A stretch of DNA of 41,098 nucleotides from Amanita rubescens (Eukaryota; Basidiomycota; Agaricomycetes; Agaricales; Amanitaceae): contig WION01000472.1 in the NCBI GenBank assembly GCA_015039365.1, positions 1-41,098 on the forward strand. Reading direction: 5' to 3'. The notes beneath the pieces were generated by a model that did not search any database, had not been told where the DNA came from, and saw only the letters and a list, made by a program, of their open reading frames with translations. Of this stretch, positions 1 through 11,163 are shown piece by piece (the first letter of the stretch is position 1; each line of letters starts with the position of its first letter). A program made the position numbers and the translations under genes.

Positions 1-1478
1 TTTGCAATACATTAGTAAAAAAGGGTCATTCGTATAGGGCTTGTAGGGATTCCAACCCGTTCCAACTCCTTGCAGGAGATTGCAGCCGTTGCAACCTCAT
101 CCAATATTTAGACTTGTTTGTTGATGGCCATCATTCCCACTGGTGTCGATGGGAAAGAGGAAGCCGTTATTGCGCCAGTCTATTTCTCCACTGACTGGGT
201 TCTTCAGGCCTGCCTTTGTACATTGCGTCTTCTACATTTGTTCGCCACACTCTAAAGGCACTATGTTGAAACCGACAAATTTCAAGTTGTCGTCCAGACG
301 CGTGGTTCAAGTGTCCTCCACCCGGTTTCTTCACCGGATCTACAGATGGACATGATTTTCCCACCGTGCTGGCATATCCGAGCCGCGAATAGGGCAGCTC
401 AATTCTTAGTTCGCGAGTTCACAGTGCGCGAGGCCCAACCATCACCTACATTCCCGTAGCAGCACCTGGAGATCCCTTCTAAGCAAAACTCGTCCGCGGT
501 TTCGTTACTCATATCAGATATTTCAATGACGGCCTGTATATCGTGAATAACCCCCTTGTTCCGGCTCTTCAATCCACTGAACCTTTTGTTTTTTTTGCCT
601 CTTCTTCCTACATGACGTACGAGCCTTCCGCTCCAAGATGGGCTTAAGTTTTTCCATTTCACCATATAGTTATGTTTCTGGACCAAGGCGGCAAGGTATT
701 GTCATGGACAGCAAGTGGGACGGTGTCGGACATTGAAAGCGCGCCTGTTCCACATAATACACCGTGTCATACGATTCTCTGCACTCACATGGAACTGGGC
801 GATGGATAGTATTTAAACAAGAGGCGAGCCATCGGATTTCGAATGTGTGTGCTAACTACTTATGTATTGAATCAACACGTCGAAACGGCATACAGGAGCT
901 TCGAAAGGACGTCGTCTCGCGGTTTCGCCCAAAGGTGCTTTGTCAGTTGCTTTTGTCCCTTCCTATGGTTAATTTTATCTATGCAACGCGCTAGGGGATT
1001 TAGATGGATATGGCTGCCCGTCGTCTCACCTTTTTCTGTATATGTAGGTCACCTTACTCAGGGTCGTCTGCAGTACAGGAGCTTACATTGCACAATAGAA
1101 ATCCAGTTTGTTTGGGCTCAAGTTTACCGCTTGGTAGAAGGCCTGGTAGATTATCGAGGGTCAATACTGTGAGTTATGTTGGTCCAAACTGTCCCTGGTT
1201 GATAATTCCGAAGAACGACATTTGACGAAGAGCGATTTCACCAGACGATTAGTGGATGTTTGATGCATGGACCCGGAAATTAATCTCGTCCCCCTAACCC
1301 TGGTGATGCTAGATTCTAACGTGATTTGCAGAATGCCTAGCCAAAGCAACATAAAGAGCATTTGATTGTTCCGTTGTCATGCTCGCTATTTCTCCGTGTA
1401 CGTATACCATAAATTGCTAAGAAAATTTATTGTTCATAATTCATAGGCGATCCAAAAAGCGCAAGTCGGATTCAATAC
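1..1478. other. No recognisable gene
   Basis: This stretch has only short open frames of under 110 codons on both strands. None reads like a protein family I know, and none links to a neighbour by plausible GT-AG introns. It could hold the 3' untranslated region of the peroxidase gene, remnants of an old element or a lineage-specific gene. I see no terminal repeats and no transposase or reverse-transcriptase motifs. Confidence 0.5.
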
Positions 1479-3267
1479 TTAAGAAGCTATCGTCCCCTTC
1501 AAGGCGGCCAAAGACGGAGCGAAGAAGTATTCTCCACCGCGTGGGACGACCCAATTTATGGGCAAGTTTAGCTCTAATGTAGGATCATCCGGGTTGGTAC
1601 CGGATAGCTGCCGGTTGGCCCCCTGGCCGATTATAGCGTCGAAGCTACAACAAGAAATTCAGCCGACGTCATCCACGCACAAAATTATACTTGCCCTGGA
1701 ACCTGTTTCGTGGTTTGGGTGAATGGGAATGTAATGTTATTCGCCCAATCTAGACGACCGATCAGATCAACTGCGATCTTTTTATAAACGGCACGCACTT
1801 ATTTGAAGGAACCGGAATCCATTCAAGATACTGCTCTGATAGCTTTGGAATAGCAGTCCACGATTATTAATGGTCTTCTGTTCCTTTTTCTCTTCGGGCG
1901 TAACCTCCGGACCGAACTGAATCCCGCGACGCATGATCCTATGAGTTTGAACTTGGTTATTCAGGTCGGAACGCGGGTTCGTCTTGCGAGTATGGGCAGC
2001 GAATGGGCAAATCTTCTGGGTTCCAAGCTCTGCAGCATAGCTGAAATCGTTGTTCCTGTTCATGAGATGGTGAGCGCTGTGCGGAAACGAACGAGCCATG
2101 CGACGTACAGATCTATGTTTGTAGCCAAGAATGCATCGTCGTCGAAAGGCCTCAAGTCAATTGGGGCACCTGCACAACACATCAGCTGTACCGCTCCCAT
2201 GTTCAATCTCCACGGTATTTACCACTCTTCCATCGGCCTATGAGACGAGCGCCCAGAAGGTCACTCCCTTGTTGCGGCGTCAAGCCTTGCACCTTGAGGG
2301 CATTTGAATCCAAGAACTTATTGAACTCTGGCACAAGTTGGAGAAGGAATCGGAACGCCAAGAAACTTCCGTCTACCATCCAGGGGTCGCGAGCCTTTTG
2401 ATTCGCATCCCCTTCCCTACCGACCAAGATAACGCCTGGCAGCACGGGAGGTGGCCCTGGGGGAGGATTCTTATCAAATCCGATAACTGCGGGGTTCGAT
2501 ATTCCATCCTTAAACCCGAAACTACCAAATAGAGTAAGCATATATCACACAGGTATTAATACGTCTTTTGCTTACTGTTCGTGACCGGATTCGTTTCCTG
2601 GCCTTACGTCACCTGTGACGCGGAAGACTTCTGCAACCGACGAGGCGGGCGTCCCGAATCCAAATATATTCAAGACTTGTGCCACCTTGGTGTTAACAGT
2701 TGCGTGACTTTCCCCCGAGAAGATAATCAAGCCATGTATTTGCTGTTTGAATTGGGGCAGCCAGTCCGGCACAAATGTTGGTCCTGCTCCCGTGCCACTG
2801 TCGCCAAGGGACTGTGCATCGGCCTCTTGTCCGCCAAGGAAGGCTGAGTCAATCAAGTTTTTGTCGCTGATCCCAAGCTAAAGCAGCATCTCAATTCATC
2901 GCAATCTGCAAAAACTCATCAGATAGTGCGTTACCTTGACAAATCCAAAGTGCGAAAACGAGATGTTAACTCCCCAAAGCGGAATCAATTCAGGTTTCGG
3001 GTAAGGCTTCTTCTTGTGCTTGTCAATCGCATCTTGGTCCTTCAATACTTGTGTCACAGTTGTGATGAGCGGAATAACTTTTTGAAGCTGTTTCCTGAAG
3101 TTCGGGACATTTAAGATCTGGAAGAAGAACTTGGTCTCTGTCTTCTTGGGTAGCCCACCACTAAGAACACGGAATCAGTGCGGGCACTACTTTGGAGATG
3201 GATGCAAGACAGACAGGATATCTCCCTGAATATTATCCAAGTTCAGCGGTTGAGGCGGTTGAGTCAT
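1479..3267 (-). CDS. DyP-type (dye-decolourising) heme peroxidase
   Basis: DyP peroxidases use H2O2 to oxidise dyes, phenols and other aromatics with a heme. The gene is split into about eight exons on the minus strand. The start ATG (3265-3267) gives MTQPPQPLNLDNIQGDIL, then GGLPKKTETKFFF, the usual DyP amino end. The catalytic-Asp motif reads GHEHFGFKDGISNPAV across the 2576/2521 junction. The proximal heme histidine lies in CPFAAHTRKTNPR near 2010-2040. The end reads FDAIIGQGANRQLSG and stops with TAA at 1479-1481. Exons 1-3 are 3267-3215, 3160-2935 and 2877-2576. All junctions stay in frame; one intron (1694-1645) uses a GC donor (GCAAGT). No signal peptide is visible, and an in-frame stop lies just before the ATG. 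So either the enzyme is intracellular or a leader exon was missed. Confidence 0.9.
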
Positions 3268-3840
3268 GCTTTGTTATGTTCAGGGCTCGTTCTGCTGTTG
3301 CGTAGACCAACCTTATATACAAAGTATGCGTCCCATGTTTGCACCCTCTTACGGTTCCACGTTTGAGGTACACGATGACTCCATTCAGCGCTGATTTGAA
3401 CGCACAGCACCAAGAACGTCGATGTTGGTGCCGTCTAACACCCTTGTAAAATGGAACGCCTAATTTATCCCATCGCCCTAACGTCATCTAAGCTTTCGGA
3501 CCTACAAATAATCCGTAGGGAACCCGCCCAACAAGTCTGATGTTCTTTCCTGACGGGCACAGCGCCGTAATATTACTTTTAGCAAAACGCCAGCGCCACC
3601 TAGCGGAGTATCATGACCATGGAGTTAATCAATACTAGTCATAACGTTTGTTCTATATTTTTGGCATGCAGTACCCACATCTGCGTTCGGCAAGTACGCA
3701 AGTAGGCGTAGATGACTATCCGTAGTTTCTCCGGTCCTAAATGAATGAACAGCCTTGCGCTGGTAGCAATCGAAATACCAAAACTAAGGTTCAATGAACA
3801 AGTCTGAACACAGTATTCTGCGGCCACGTCTAAGTTATGA
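3268..3840. other. Intergenic, peroxidase 5' side / permease 3' side
   Basis: There is no open frame of note. The segment separates two minus-strand genes, so it holds the peroxidase promoter and the permease 3' end. I see no clear TATA box, repeat or RNA gene. Confidence 0.5.
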
Positions 3841-6619
3841 TCACAAAACTGCTTCTTCAAATTTCTCGGCGTTCCCAGGATCTATCACATCAATCCCCAT
3901 AGCCTCCGCTGTCATACAATGGCAAGTCAGACAGGCATGCATAGGATAACATCTAAGTACTTTACCTTTTATCTGTCTTACGGGACCAGTGAACCACTTC
4001 CTTGCGCTTAGGATCCAGAACCCAATGCAATACGCCACGACAATTCCGACGGCGACCACTGCATAATTAAGCGTTTGAGAATTAACGGGCTATATGTAAC
4101 AAGGCAGGAAATCGACTTCAGATCATTTAGCCTTTTGTGATCGTGATGACGTACGTTTATTTGGGGTAATATGAAAACGATGGTAATAAATGCTATCCAC
4201 GCTACCGCAGTAACGGCCACAGGAATCGAAAAAACGCCCAAGTGGAAAGGTCCCTTTTCGAAGTCCTGTCTGTTCATGATACGCAACAAAATCGGTATGC
4301 CTACCGTCCAGGCTAAGATAGGATCACTTATCACGGTAAAACATCGAAACGTACCATATGATATGTATAATCCTATGGTCGCGATCGATGTCGCTGCTGC
4401 AAATGCGACAGAACTGCCAAGACTAGGGAGACCGAGTATGAAGCTGAGGGTACACGCAAGCCAGACTTGTGTTTGCCATGAGTAAGAGATTCCAATCGTA
4501 GCTGGTATCAAACCTGTTCTTATCGGCGATCTCCACTGTTTGCTGACCTTGTTGAAGAAGGTATGCCCTGGTATCCCGCCATCACGGGCAAATGCGTACA
4601 TCATTCGGGAATTTGATGTCACAGAACGTGCTTCAAATGACAATGGATCAAAGTTAGACGTTAGACGGTAAGCTGCTAATTTTGATATGCGTACCCGCAG
4701 AAATACATGGCACCAATAATAATAACCTATTGATTAATGAACCAGGCATGAGGTTGTGTCTAATATTTCCCGAGAGCCTAATGTGACGTACCATAAGCAC
4801 TATAGCACCGTCTTCTCCAACAGTATCAAGGAAAATCTGAGTGACAGGCTGGCCTGTCGGAGAAGCTATCGTCCCTTCTAAATCCTGAATGGAGAAAAGC
4901 AGACCGAGCAGCAAATACCATCCGAGGATAGCGGAAATTCCAATGCCCATGACAATACCGATGCTGCCTGACATGGCCGCATTTCGAGTCTCTTCTGTCA
5001 TCTGTCTTTCGTCAAGCGCAAAACACAAGTAGTACGACGGAGGCTCACATGGGCGCTCGCATCGAATCCTTCGTTATTTGCGAGATTACACTTGTCAGTA
5101 ACTTGCCATCTTTTGGTAGTTCCGGCCAAACCCACCCGTTAGCGTGTACTACATACAAATCCAAGTTACTCCGTCTACCATCAAGTGGTGTTAATTCTTA
5201 CCTGCGACATCAATATCTAGAGATCGTACAGCACGTTATCACAGATGCGTCGAGTACGGAGCCTGCTCTTACCCCAATTATGGCAACGTATGCAGGAGAT
5301 GCCCGTGATCCCCACCCCTCACCATCTACCCCGGTCCCGTCGCGGAATGTCCTGAATACGAAGTCCCCTGACTGATGATGAGGTGCCTTGGCCAAAATAG
5401 CAATTACTAGAACAAATGTTCCAACTGCATGCCACCAGATGGAGACGTTGTTCAGGTGGTGCAACAACCGAACGCCAAATGTATTTGTAAGACCTGTGGA
5501 TGTATCAGGCAAGGTATTGAAACTATATCGGGAATTTCGACCTTGTGAAATTAGGACTGCCGCGTAGATACCTAGTGAGGATTAGTGACAGCGCCCCCGT
5601 CCAGTCTAGAATCATCGACTTTACCGATTGTGGTTCCCGGTGTCGGGGAAAAGCTGGATTTCAAAGTGCATACGGTAGAGATGAAGGTTGCACATGCAAG
5701 AACTGCAAACAAGGACATTAGGAGCAATACAACTTGGGTAAGAATTGGCTCGCACCTTATACCAGTGGTAATAGCGACCTGACCAAGAAGGTTAAACCAA
5801 CCTACTCTTATATCATTCGGAGTTAAAAAAAGAGGTGGAAATTCGTTTCAATACCCGTGATCCATGATGCCAGTGGTGCCCATTTCCGCTTTGACAGCAT
5901 AGCCGCCCAAAAATACGGTCCCCCAGACGTTGGATGAGCGCTAATAGAAATTGCAATCTTATCATGATGATTGCCACCAAGACACACCTGCAAATTCTTG
6001 CGATGCGGATAGTCATTAATACCAAAGATGGTCATGATGGGGCATACCTGCCATGGCGAGTCCGACTGACATGGTGAAACATGCTCCAGATTCCAAACAC
6101 ATAAATGCATGAAGGGGACGCCAACATATGAAACTTACAAACAATAACCCAACTCCATGTCATAACGGCAGGACCACCAGTATTCTTCAAATGGTACGTG
6201 AGCTTATCGAACAACAGAGGTTACTGGTTCAACTGACCAAACCATACAAAAACAACGATGGCATGCCTGTAAGGATTGAGATAATGGAGAACGACATCTA
6301 TCACGACAATTCAGATAGGCATCGGTTCGTGGATGAATCCGTCAAAGTGACGTACGCCAAAGTTCTGGTTGAGAAGACGACCAATACGTTAGAAAGGGTA
6401 AGTCTGGGCAAATTCAGGGTCAGAAGCGCACCTGCAAAAGTCCCAAATCCCGTCTAGTAACATGTTTAGAAAATCGGCCTCGATCGAAGCGGTCCAGACT
6501 TACTTCAATTCCTGTTTGTAGCCCATACGAGCCAGTTCAGCCTCGTCCCCTTCTAACTTGTCTGTAGGAGTGGACCCCCCATGTTCCACTATCGATGCAC
6601 CGTTGTCTTCGGTTGACAT
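3841..6619 (-). CDS. APC-superfamily permease (amino-acid/GABA/choline type)
   Basis: A polytopic plasma-membrane or vacuolar transporter of the fungal GABA/choline/amino-acid permease group. The start (ATG 6617-6619) gives the polar tail MSTEDNGASIVEHGG. Readable family blocks follow in order: SFSIISILTGMPSLFLYGL, NTGGPAVMTWSW, SAHPTSGGPYFWAAML, WITGWFNLLGQ, DGTGVDGEGWGSRASP, MTEETRNAAMSGSIG, SVTSNSRMMYAFARDGG, LGLPSLGSSVAFAAA and GFWILSARKWFTGP. It stops with TGA at 3841-3843 after KFEEAVL. The gene is extremely fragmented: exons of 22 (6453-6432), 9 (6364-6356), 18 (6065-6048), 15 (5216-5202), 13 (5148-5136) and 20 bases (5068-5049) are needed to rebuild the family sequence. Two junctions, near 5960-6050 and 4630-4700, miss the expected frame by one base. 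The exact substrate cannot be told from sequence. Confidence 0.88.
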
Positions 6620-6983
6620 GCTTTCTGAAGCGTTGAAAGAGGAAGTTGTGCGGAATACCCTATCAGGTGAAGTGGGGAAGGTCAACCGAGAAGAAAAGAG
6701 CCGGGAACCCCGGCGCCACCTTATCTTCGACACCCCCGGTTGTTTATCCCATGCGTATCCCTGACACTGCAAGTGTAAGCCTCGTTCACACCAATTGAAT
6801 GCACAAGACAGCATCACGATCGTACCGCTCACACCAGTTTCCCTTATCAGATCAAATGAACCACGCCCGCGCGCCGCTGCCAGCTTTCAGGTGTCGAATA
6901 ATACAAAAATATCATTCAGCCTGATGTAATCAGGTCACTATCTTTACAAGCAGCATGTGGGCCGTCAAAAAAGATGAATTCAG

Positions 6984-8812
6984 TTAAAAGCAGTACACGT
7001 GCAACCCCACGATTTCCTCCTTATTCGCAGGGTTGACCTGAAGCAACAGAGTTGGCAATATGCTGAGAATGAGACATCGACAGTACGAACCTTCAAAGCA
7101 ACTATTCTCTCCTCATCGATCATGAATGCCCCATACTCCTCATTAACCATACGGACTTGAGCTTGATAAGGAAGACTTGTAATCAGCGGTTCTCTGAAAA
7201 GTGAAGCGGCGACCATTGTAGAGGTATTATCTCGACTCGACCTCCGAGTCTCTTCGTGTTGTCCCGGAAGAACGTTAAAATCCCAAACTTCCAATTCGCT
7301 ATGGCCATCATGGGACTCGGGGGGCTGGACTACGCGTTCACCTTGAACATAACTAGAGAAAGGAAATGATGAGAAGGATGTACAGGATGAAATAACGATG
7401 ATGGTACCGTAGCCAATGAGTTGGAGAACGGACGGTGCTAAATCGGGTGTTTCCGGGGCCCCATTCATGCCAGGGAACCTCAGTCGCATGGGACATTTGA
7501 TCCCGGCCTTTGCCAAGACTTCCATCAATTCTTCCGTAATCTTTGATATATGTTTCGAGTGACCTATTGTGGACATAGAACAAGCCGAAATGGAGGGGGC
7601 TCCCGATGGGCATATTCTCATTACGGTATCCAACAGAAAGGGTCTGAACCCGAGAATCTGGCCCCGTTGTGAATTCTGTCCCGTGGGGAGGCTTGGCTAA
7701 GAACGGCCCGGAATGGGATGACAAAAATAGCAAAGAACGGTCATCCAGCAGAGGTGGCATACGTAATGTCACCACATGGACGGGAATAGGATCGTCCGCG
7801 CAGGAGAACTTGTAAAGCAAGATAGCCCCGTCGTCATCGATGGTGGTGATCATGAAAGCACGAGGGCTAATGAGCGCGAAATCCCAAGAAATAGCTGGTA
7901 GGGGGTATTGATTTTCATCGGAATCCTGATTGATGTATGCATCGATGAGAAAGGTCAAAAACGGTTTAGTAATCGTGACACATACGCTAAGAAGCTGGTC
8001 GGCTTCCCAGTTCCACAAGATCAAGCGAGTTTGGAACCCCAATGTCAAAAACACGGCCAATACATCTGAGGCTATCTGCACAAAGGCGGTATTAATGCGG
8101 TGGCGAATGCTAAAGCGCAGCTCAGGCTCCTGAGCTTTCGGGTGACGCCCCATGGTAGACATGGTCCGCAGATGTAATCGCATATTTCTCGATAAATCCT
8201 CCTGAAAGACACTAAGTTGATGATTAAGCGACGGCTAGCGCAAAGGAGGAAGATAGTCGCGTACGTGTCATCTTCTTCCAACAGTACTATCAGATCCTGT
8301 GTAGGGTCGATGGCAAAATCTCGCAAGTCCATCTTGATGTCTTCATGGTGGACGGTATATCCTGGGCTCTTCGCACTTGGTAACCAAGCAAGGAACATGT
8401 CTTCGCCGTTCGTTTTCGCGAACACGCCGCCCACTAATTCGTAGGCCGTACAATACCCCTGTACGTCCACATTGACATTGGACTTCCACTCCAAATTTCG
8501 CCATGCCTGTTGACTGTCCCTTAAAGCGCACAGGCGTTCGGCGTGGGAGGTAATTGCATCACCGCAATCAACCATTTTATGCTTGAACAATTCGATGATA
8601 TAGAGCAATTCGGAATCGCATTCGATGATTCTGTTCAGAGAACTGCAAACCTATGGACAGGAATGAGCGGTGGAGATTGGTTTCATCACGGTACGCACCA
8701 AACGACATTTGAGTAACTCTTCACAGCCCGAATGCCTAAGAATTTCGTGAAGTATCTCGCCTGGAAGCGACAAAAAGCCCGAGCGAGAGTTCATCTGTTG
8801 CGAATAACGCAT
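6984..8812 (-). CDS. F-box protein with a WD40-like C-terminal region (mushroom type)
   Basis: The start ATG (8810-8812) gives MRYSQQMNSRSGFLSLPGE, continuing ILHEILRHSGCEELLKCRL. This is an F-box (L-LP-E-L--I--), the Skp1-binding motif of SCF ubiquitin ligases. The long remainder (KSPGYTVHHEDIKMDLRDF, DFALISPRAFMITT, SELEVWDFNV, DEERIVALK) resembles the beta-propeller-like tail of the large basidiomycete F-box family. Four introns stay in frame. The first, after KCRL, starts GTGCGT; the last leads into VNPANKEEIVGLHVYCF and TAA at 6984-6986. The target substrate is unknown. The gene looks intact, and its 5' end lies 93 bases from the divergent tRNA. Confidence 0.85.
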
Positions 8813-8905
8813 GATGGAGGTGTTGAGTCAAGATTCAGCGGAGAAAAGATGCACTCCATCAGATGACTGAACAGATTTTGAATGAAATGAGATAGCATGT
8901 GGTGT

Positions 8906-8976
8906 GCATTGATGGTGTAGCGGTAACATTGGGTCTTCCCATGGCCTAGCTCCGGGTTCGACTCCCGGTCAATGCA
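8906..8976 (+). tRNA. tRNA-Gly (anticodon CCC)
   Basis: A complete 71-base cloverleaf without intron. The acceptor stem GCATTGA (8906-8912) pairs with TCAATGC (8969-8975), with discriminator A8976. The D stem is GTGT/ACAT. The anticodon stem GGGTC/GGCCT closes the loop TTCCCAT, with anticodon CCC at 8938-8940. The variable loop is AGCT. The T stem is CCGGG/CCCGG with loop TTCGACT, which also forms the internal B box. No CCA is encoded, as expected in a eukaryote. Confidence 0.95.
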
Positions 8977-8979
8977 ATC

Positions 8980-8986
8980 TTTTTTT
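8980..8986 (+). terminator. RNA polymerase III T-run terminator of tRNA-Gly
   Basis: Seven consecutive T begin four bases after the tRNA discriminator base, the usual Pol III stop on the coding strand. Confidence 0.85.
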
Positions 8987-9099
8987 CTTCACAATAGCGA
9001 AACATCGTCAAACTACGCTACATAAAGTATGCACAAATTAGCTTAGAGATACAATAACATTATACGCGATATTCAAAAATGCCCTTATATACTTGCATA

Positions 9100-11163
9100 T
9101 TAAACCAATGCTCGAATCTCCTTTAAGTGCTGAATGGTGATCGTGTCACGAACTGTAATATAGGTTAGAGGTGTCGAGGGCGAACAACTTTGTTCTTACT
9201 TTGGTCCAGTAAAAGTCCGGTTGCATGCGTATCCTGCCGAAGAGAACCGTTAAATGGAAATAACTTTGATTTTGACTTGAACCTACGACAGCGGATGTAG
9301 AATAGCAAAGAAAACGGCGCTCAACAGGTGATAGCCTCTTCTACCGGGAATTGAGTCAAAACATAGGATAACTTCAATGAGTAAATGTCGCACCTGATAC
9401 CCCTTGAACTTGGCAATGAAAACTATGCAAAGGTGACTTAGGCGTGATAGTACAAGGAATGAAAATATTATCGTACACTCGGTAACTTCTTCCACGTTAT
9501 TCATGCCTGTATAGTTGGCGATGTAGTCCGTAACTCGTGCGCCGGATTCCAACGTCTTTTTCAGAAGATCTGTCTAACGGTACAACATCAGCCACCAGCC
9601 GGGACATCGTATATAATGACGCACTTTGTTGAAGAATAGTATCAACTCTGCATTCCCCAGGATTTTATTAGAGCATATTTCTTTCCACAGTTTCGTACTG
9701 TCCTCCTGATAAAAATTCAGGCGGAACCCGCAGGACGAGGAACCAAGTCTTACAAGTCGATTAATGGTGGAATCTTCTTCCAGGTACTGGTTAAATGCCA
9801 GTGGTGCCAAAAATATGATAGCTTGAACTAAAAATGATTATGAGAACGACATCCTTATAACCACGAGACATAATAATACCATCATCAAAAAAAGACGCCC
9901 AGGTGGCGCGCTATACCGATATCAGCATATGAAGATCCTAACACGTTTCGCCTAACCGAGTACTTGCTACCGCCCACATCTGTTATGTAGTAGAAAGATC
10001 CAGCTTGGGATCCTACCCATCGTCAGCCATTGTAGACGCTTCCCACAAGGTTTGGTTACCTGTTTCAAGGTGGAATATGTGTTCTTCGGCACCAATTGTC
10101 CTGATGCGAGCACGAATGATGTCCTCTATTATCTGGGTGAATTACGAGCTCAAATGATCTTTGCTACTACTTACGATCTGTTGGCTCGTAATTAAGAGCC
10201 GTTATACGATCAATATCATCTAGAAATCTGACTGAAGGTAAATCATTGGCCACGATTCGTAGCGACGATGAAGTAGCTCACGAGGTGCCAACCCCGCCCA
10301 TGTGCAATTTAGAATATTGATCCATAAGAGTCTTGACGTTCGGCTGCTGCCACAGCTCGTTGACCGTGTCTTTCGAGGCTGCCAACACGATCGAGGGGTC
10401 TAACTCCGAACGTCGCCTGTATTCCGGAGTGGAGCTTTTCAGAATATTTCGTAATCGGTCTTGCCAACCAGTGCTGGCACGAACACAAGTGTCTCTTACA
10501 CCAATATCAGGACAGATCAGCTCGATAAGCCGTGTTTCGATAAAGAGAAGAGGCGAGAACTTGAGACGAAAATTTTTTATACGTTGATAATTAGCAATTT
10601 CAGCTGAATCAATGTTCGGCAGCCGTTCTATATGCTTCAACTCCAGGATATCGAGAATCGTCCGGATTTGACTACCAGCGTATATTGGTCAGAAAGGGGA
10701 CAAGCTCTTAGGGTGAAGGAAACGTACCTCAAGGACGTTTAGGTGTATAACGAGCCTCCACATGGACCTATCGGTGTTGAATTGTTTTGGCGCAAACGCG
10801 AGCTGAAAATCTGTGCCCATGTACTATAAGCAATAGCACCGACGATCAAGAAAAGGAGCGGGCATACTCTTCAATACGGAGCTCTGGGCAGTGGCTTTGT
10901 ATTAAGGCAAGACTGACGTGTCAAGGGGATATATTGCGAACCTTTCCGGACTCCGATTGACCTGCATGCAGAACCGATGAACACGTCGAGTAAGATACAT
11001 CACGGATAGACAGACCTAGAAGCAGCAATCGCGTTGCCTTTTTCTTTTGTTCCAATGCTTTCTTCGACTCGGATAAAAGAGTGGTTATACTTGCAGAGTC
11101 TTGTGTAACCGTGTCGTCTTGATTGCCGGCATTACGGTTGATACAAGGATTAGGGAAAAACAT
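9100..11163 (-). CDS. Heterotrimeric G-protein alpha subunit, divergent paralogue
   Basis: GTP-binding signalling subunit downstream of 7-TM receptors. Order of motifs: KKATRLLLLGQSESGK then SSVLKNFQLAFAPKQF (G1, with SS where most have ST); the helical domain (RTILDILELKHIERLP); FLDDIDRITALNYEPTD; DIIRARIRTIGAEEH (switch I); YYITDVGGS (G3); IIFLAPLAFNQYLEED; LWKEICSNKILGNAEL then ILFFNK (G4); STSAVDTHATGLLL (G5); and the carboxyl end IRDTITIQHLKEIRALV, with TAA at 9100-9102. At G4 the splice that keeps the frame gives NKVH rather than NKxD. The junction near 10670-10730 (LNVLE to QIRTIL) is off by one base. The start is uncertain: the first usable ATG (11161-11163) gives MFFPNPCINRNAGNQDD, but the frame stays open upstream with no ATG, so an earlier exon is possible. 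Confidence 0.85.

Noticed and set aside
399..686. Minus-strand frame of 95 codons
   Set aside because: No recognisable motif, no linked exons, and composition like the surrounding non-coding sequence.
7930..8444. Plus-strand frames within the F-box gene
   Set aside because: They overlap conserved minus-strand exons with correct splice phases; antisense shadows.
8906..8986. tRNA pseudogene or retroelement target footprint
   Set aside because: All stems pair, the loop signatures are intact and a Pol III terminator follows. No LTR-like sequence is visible nearby.
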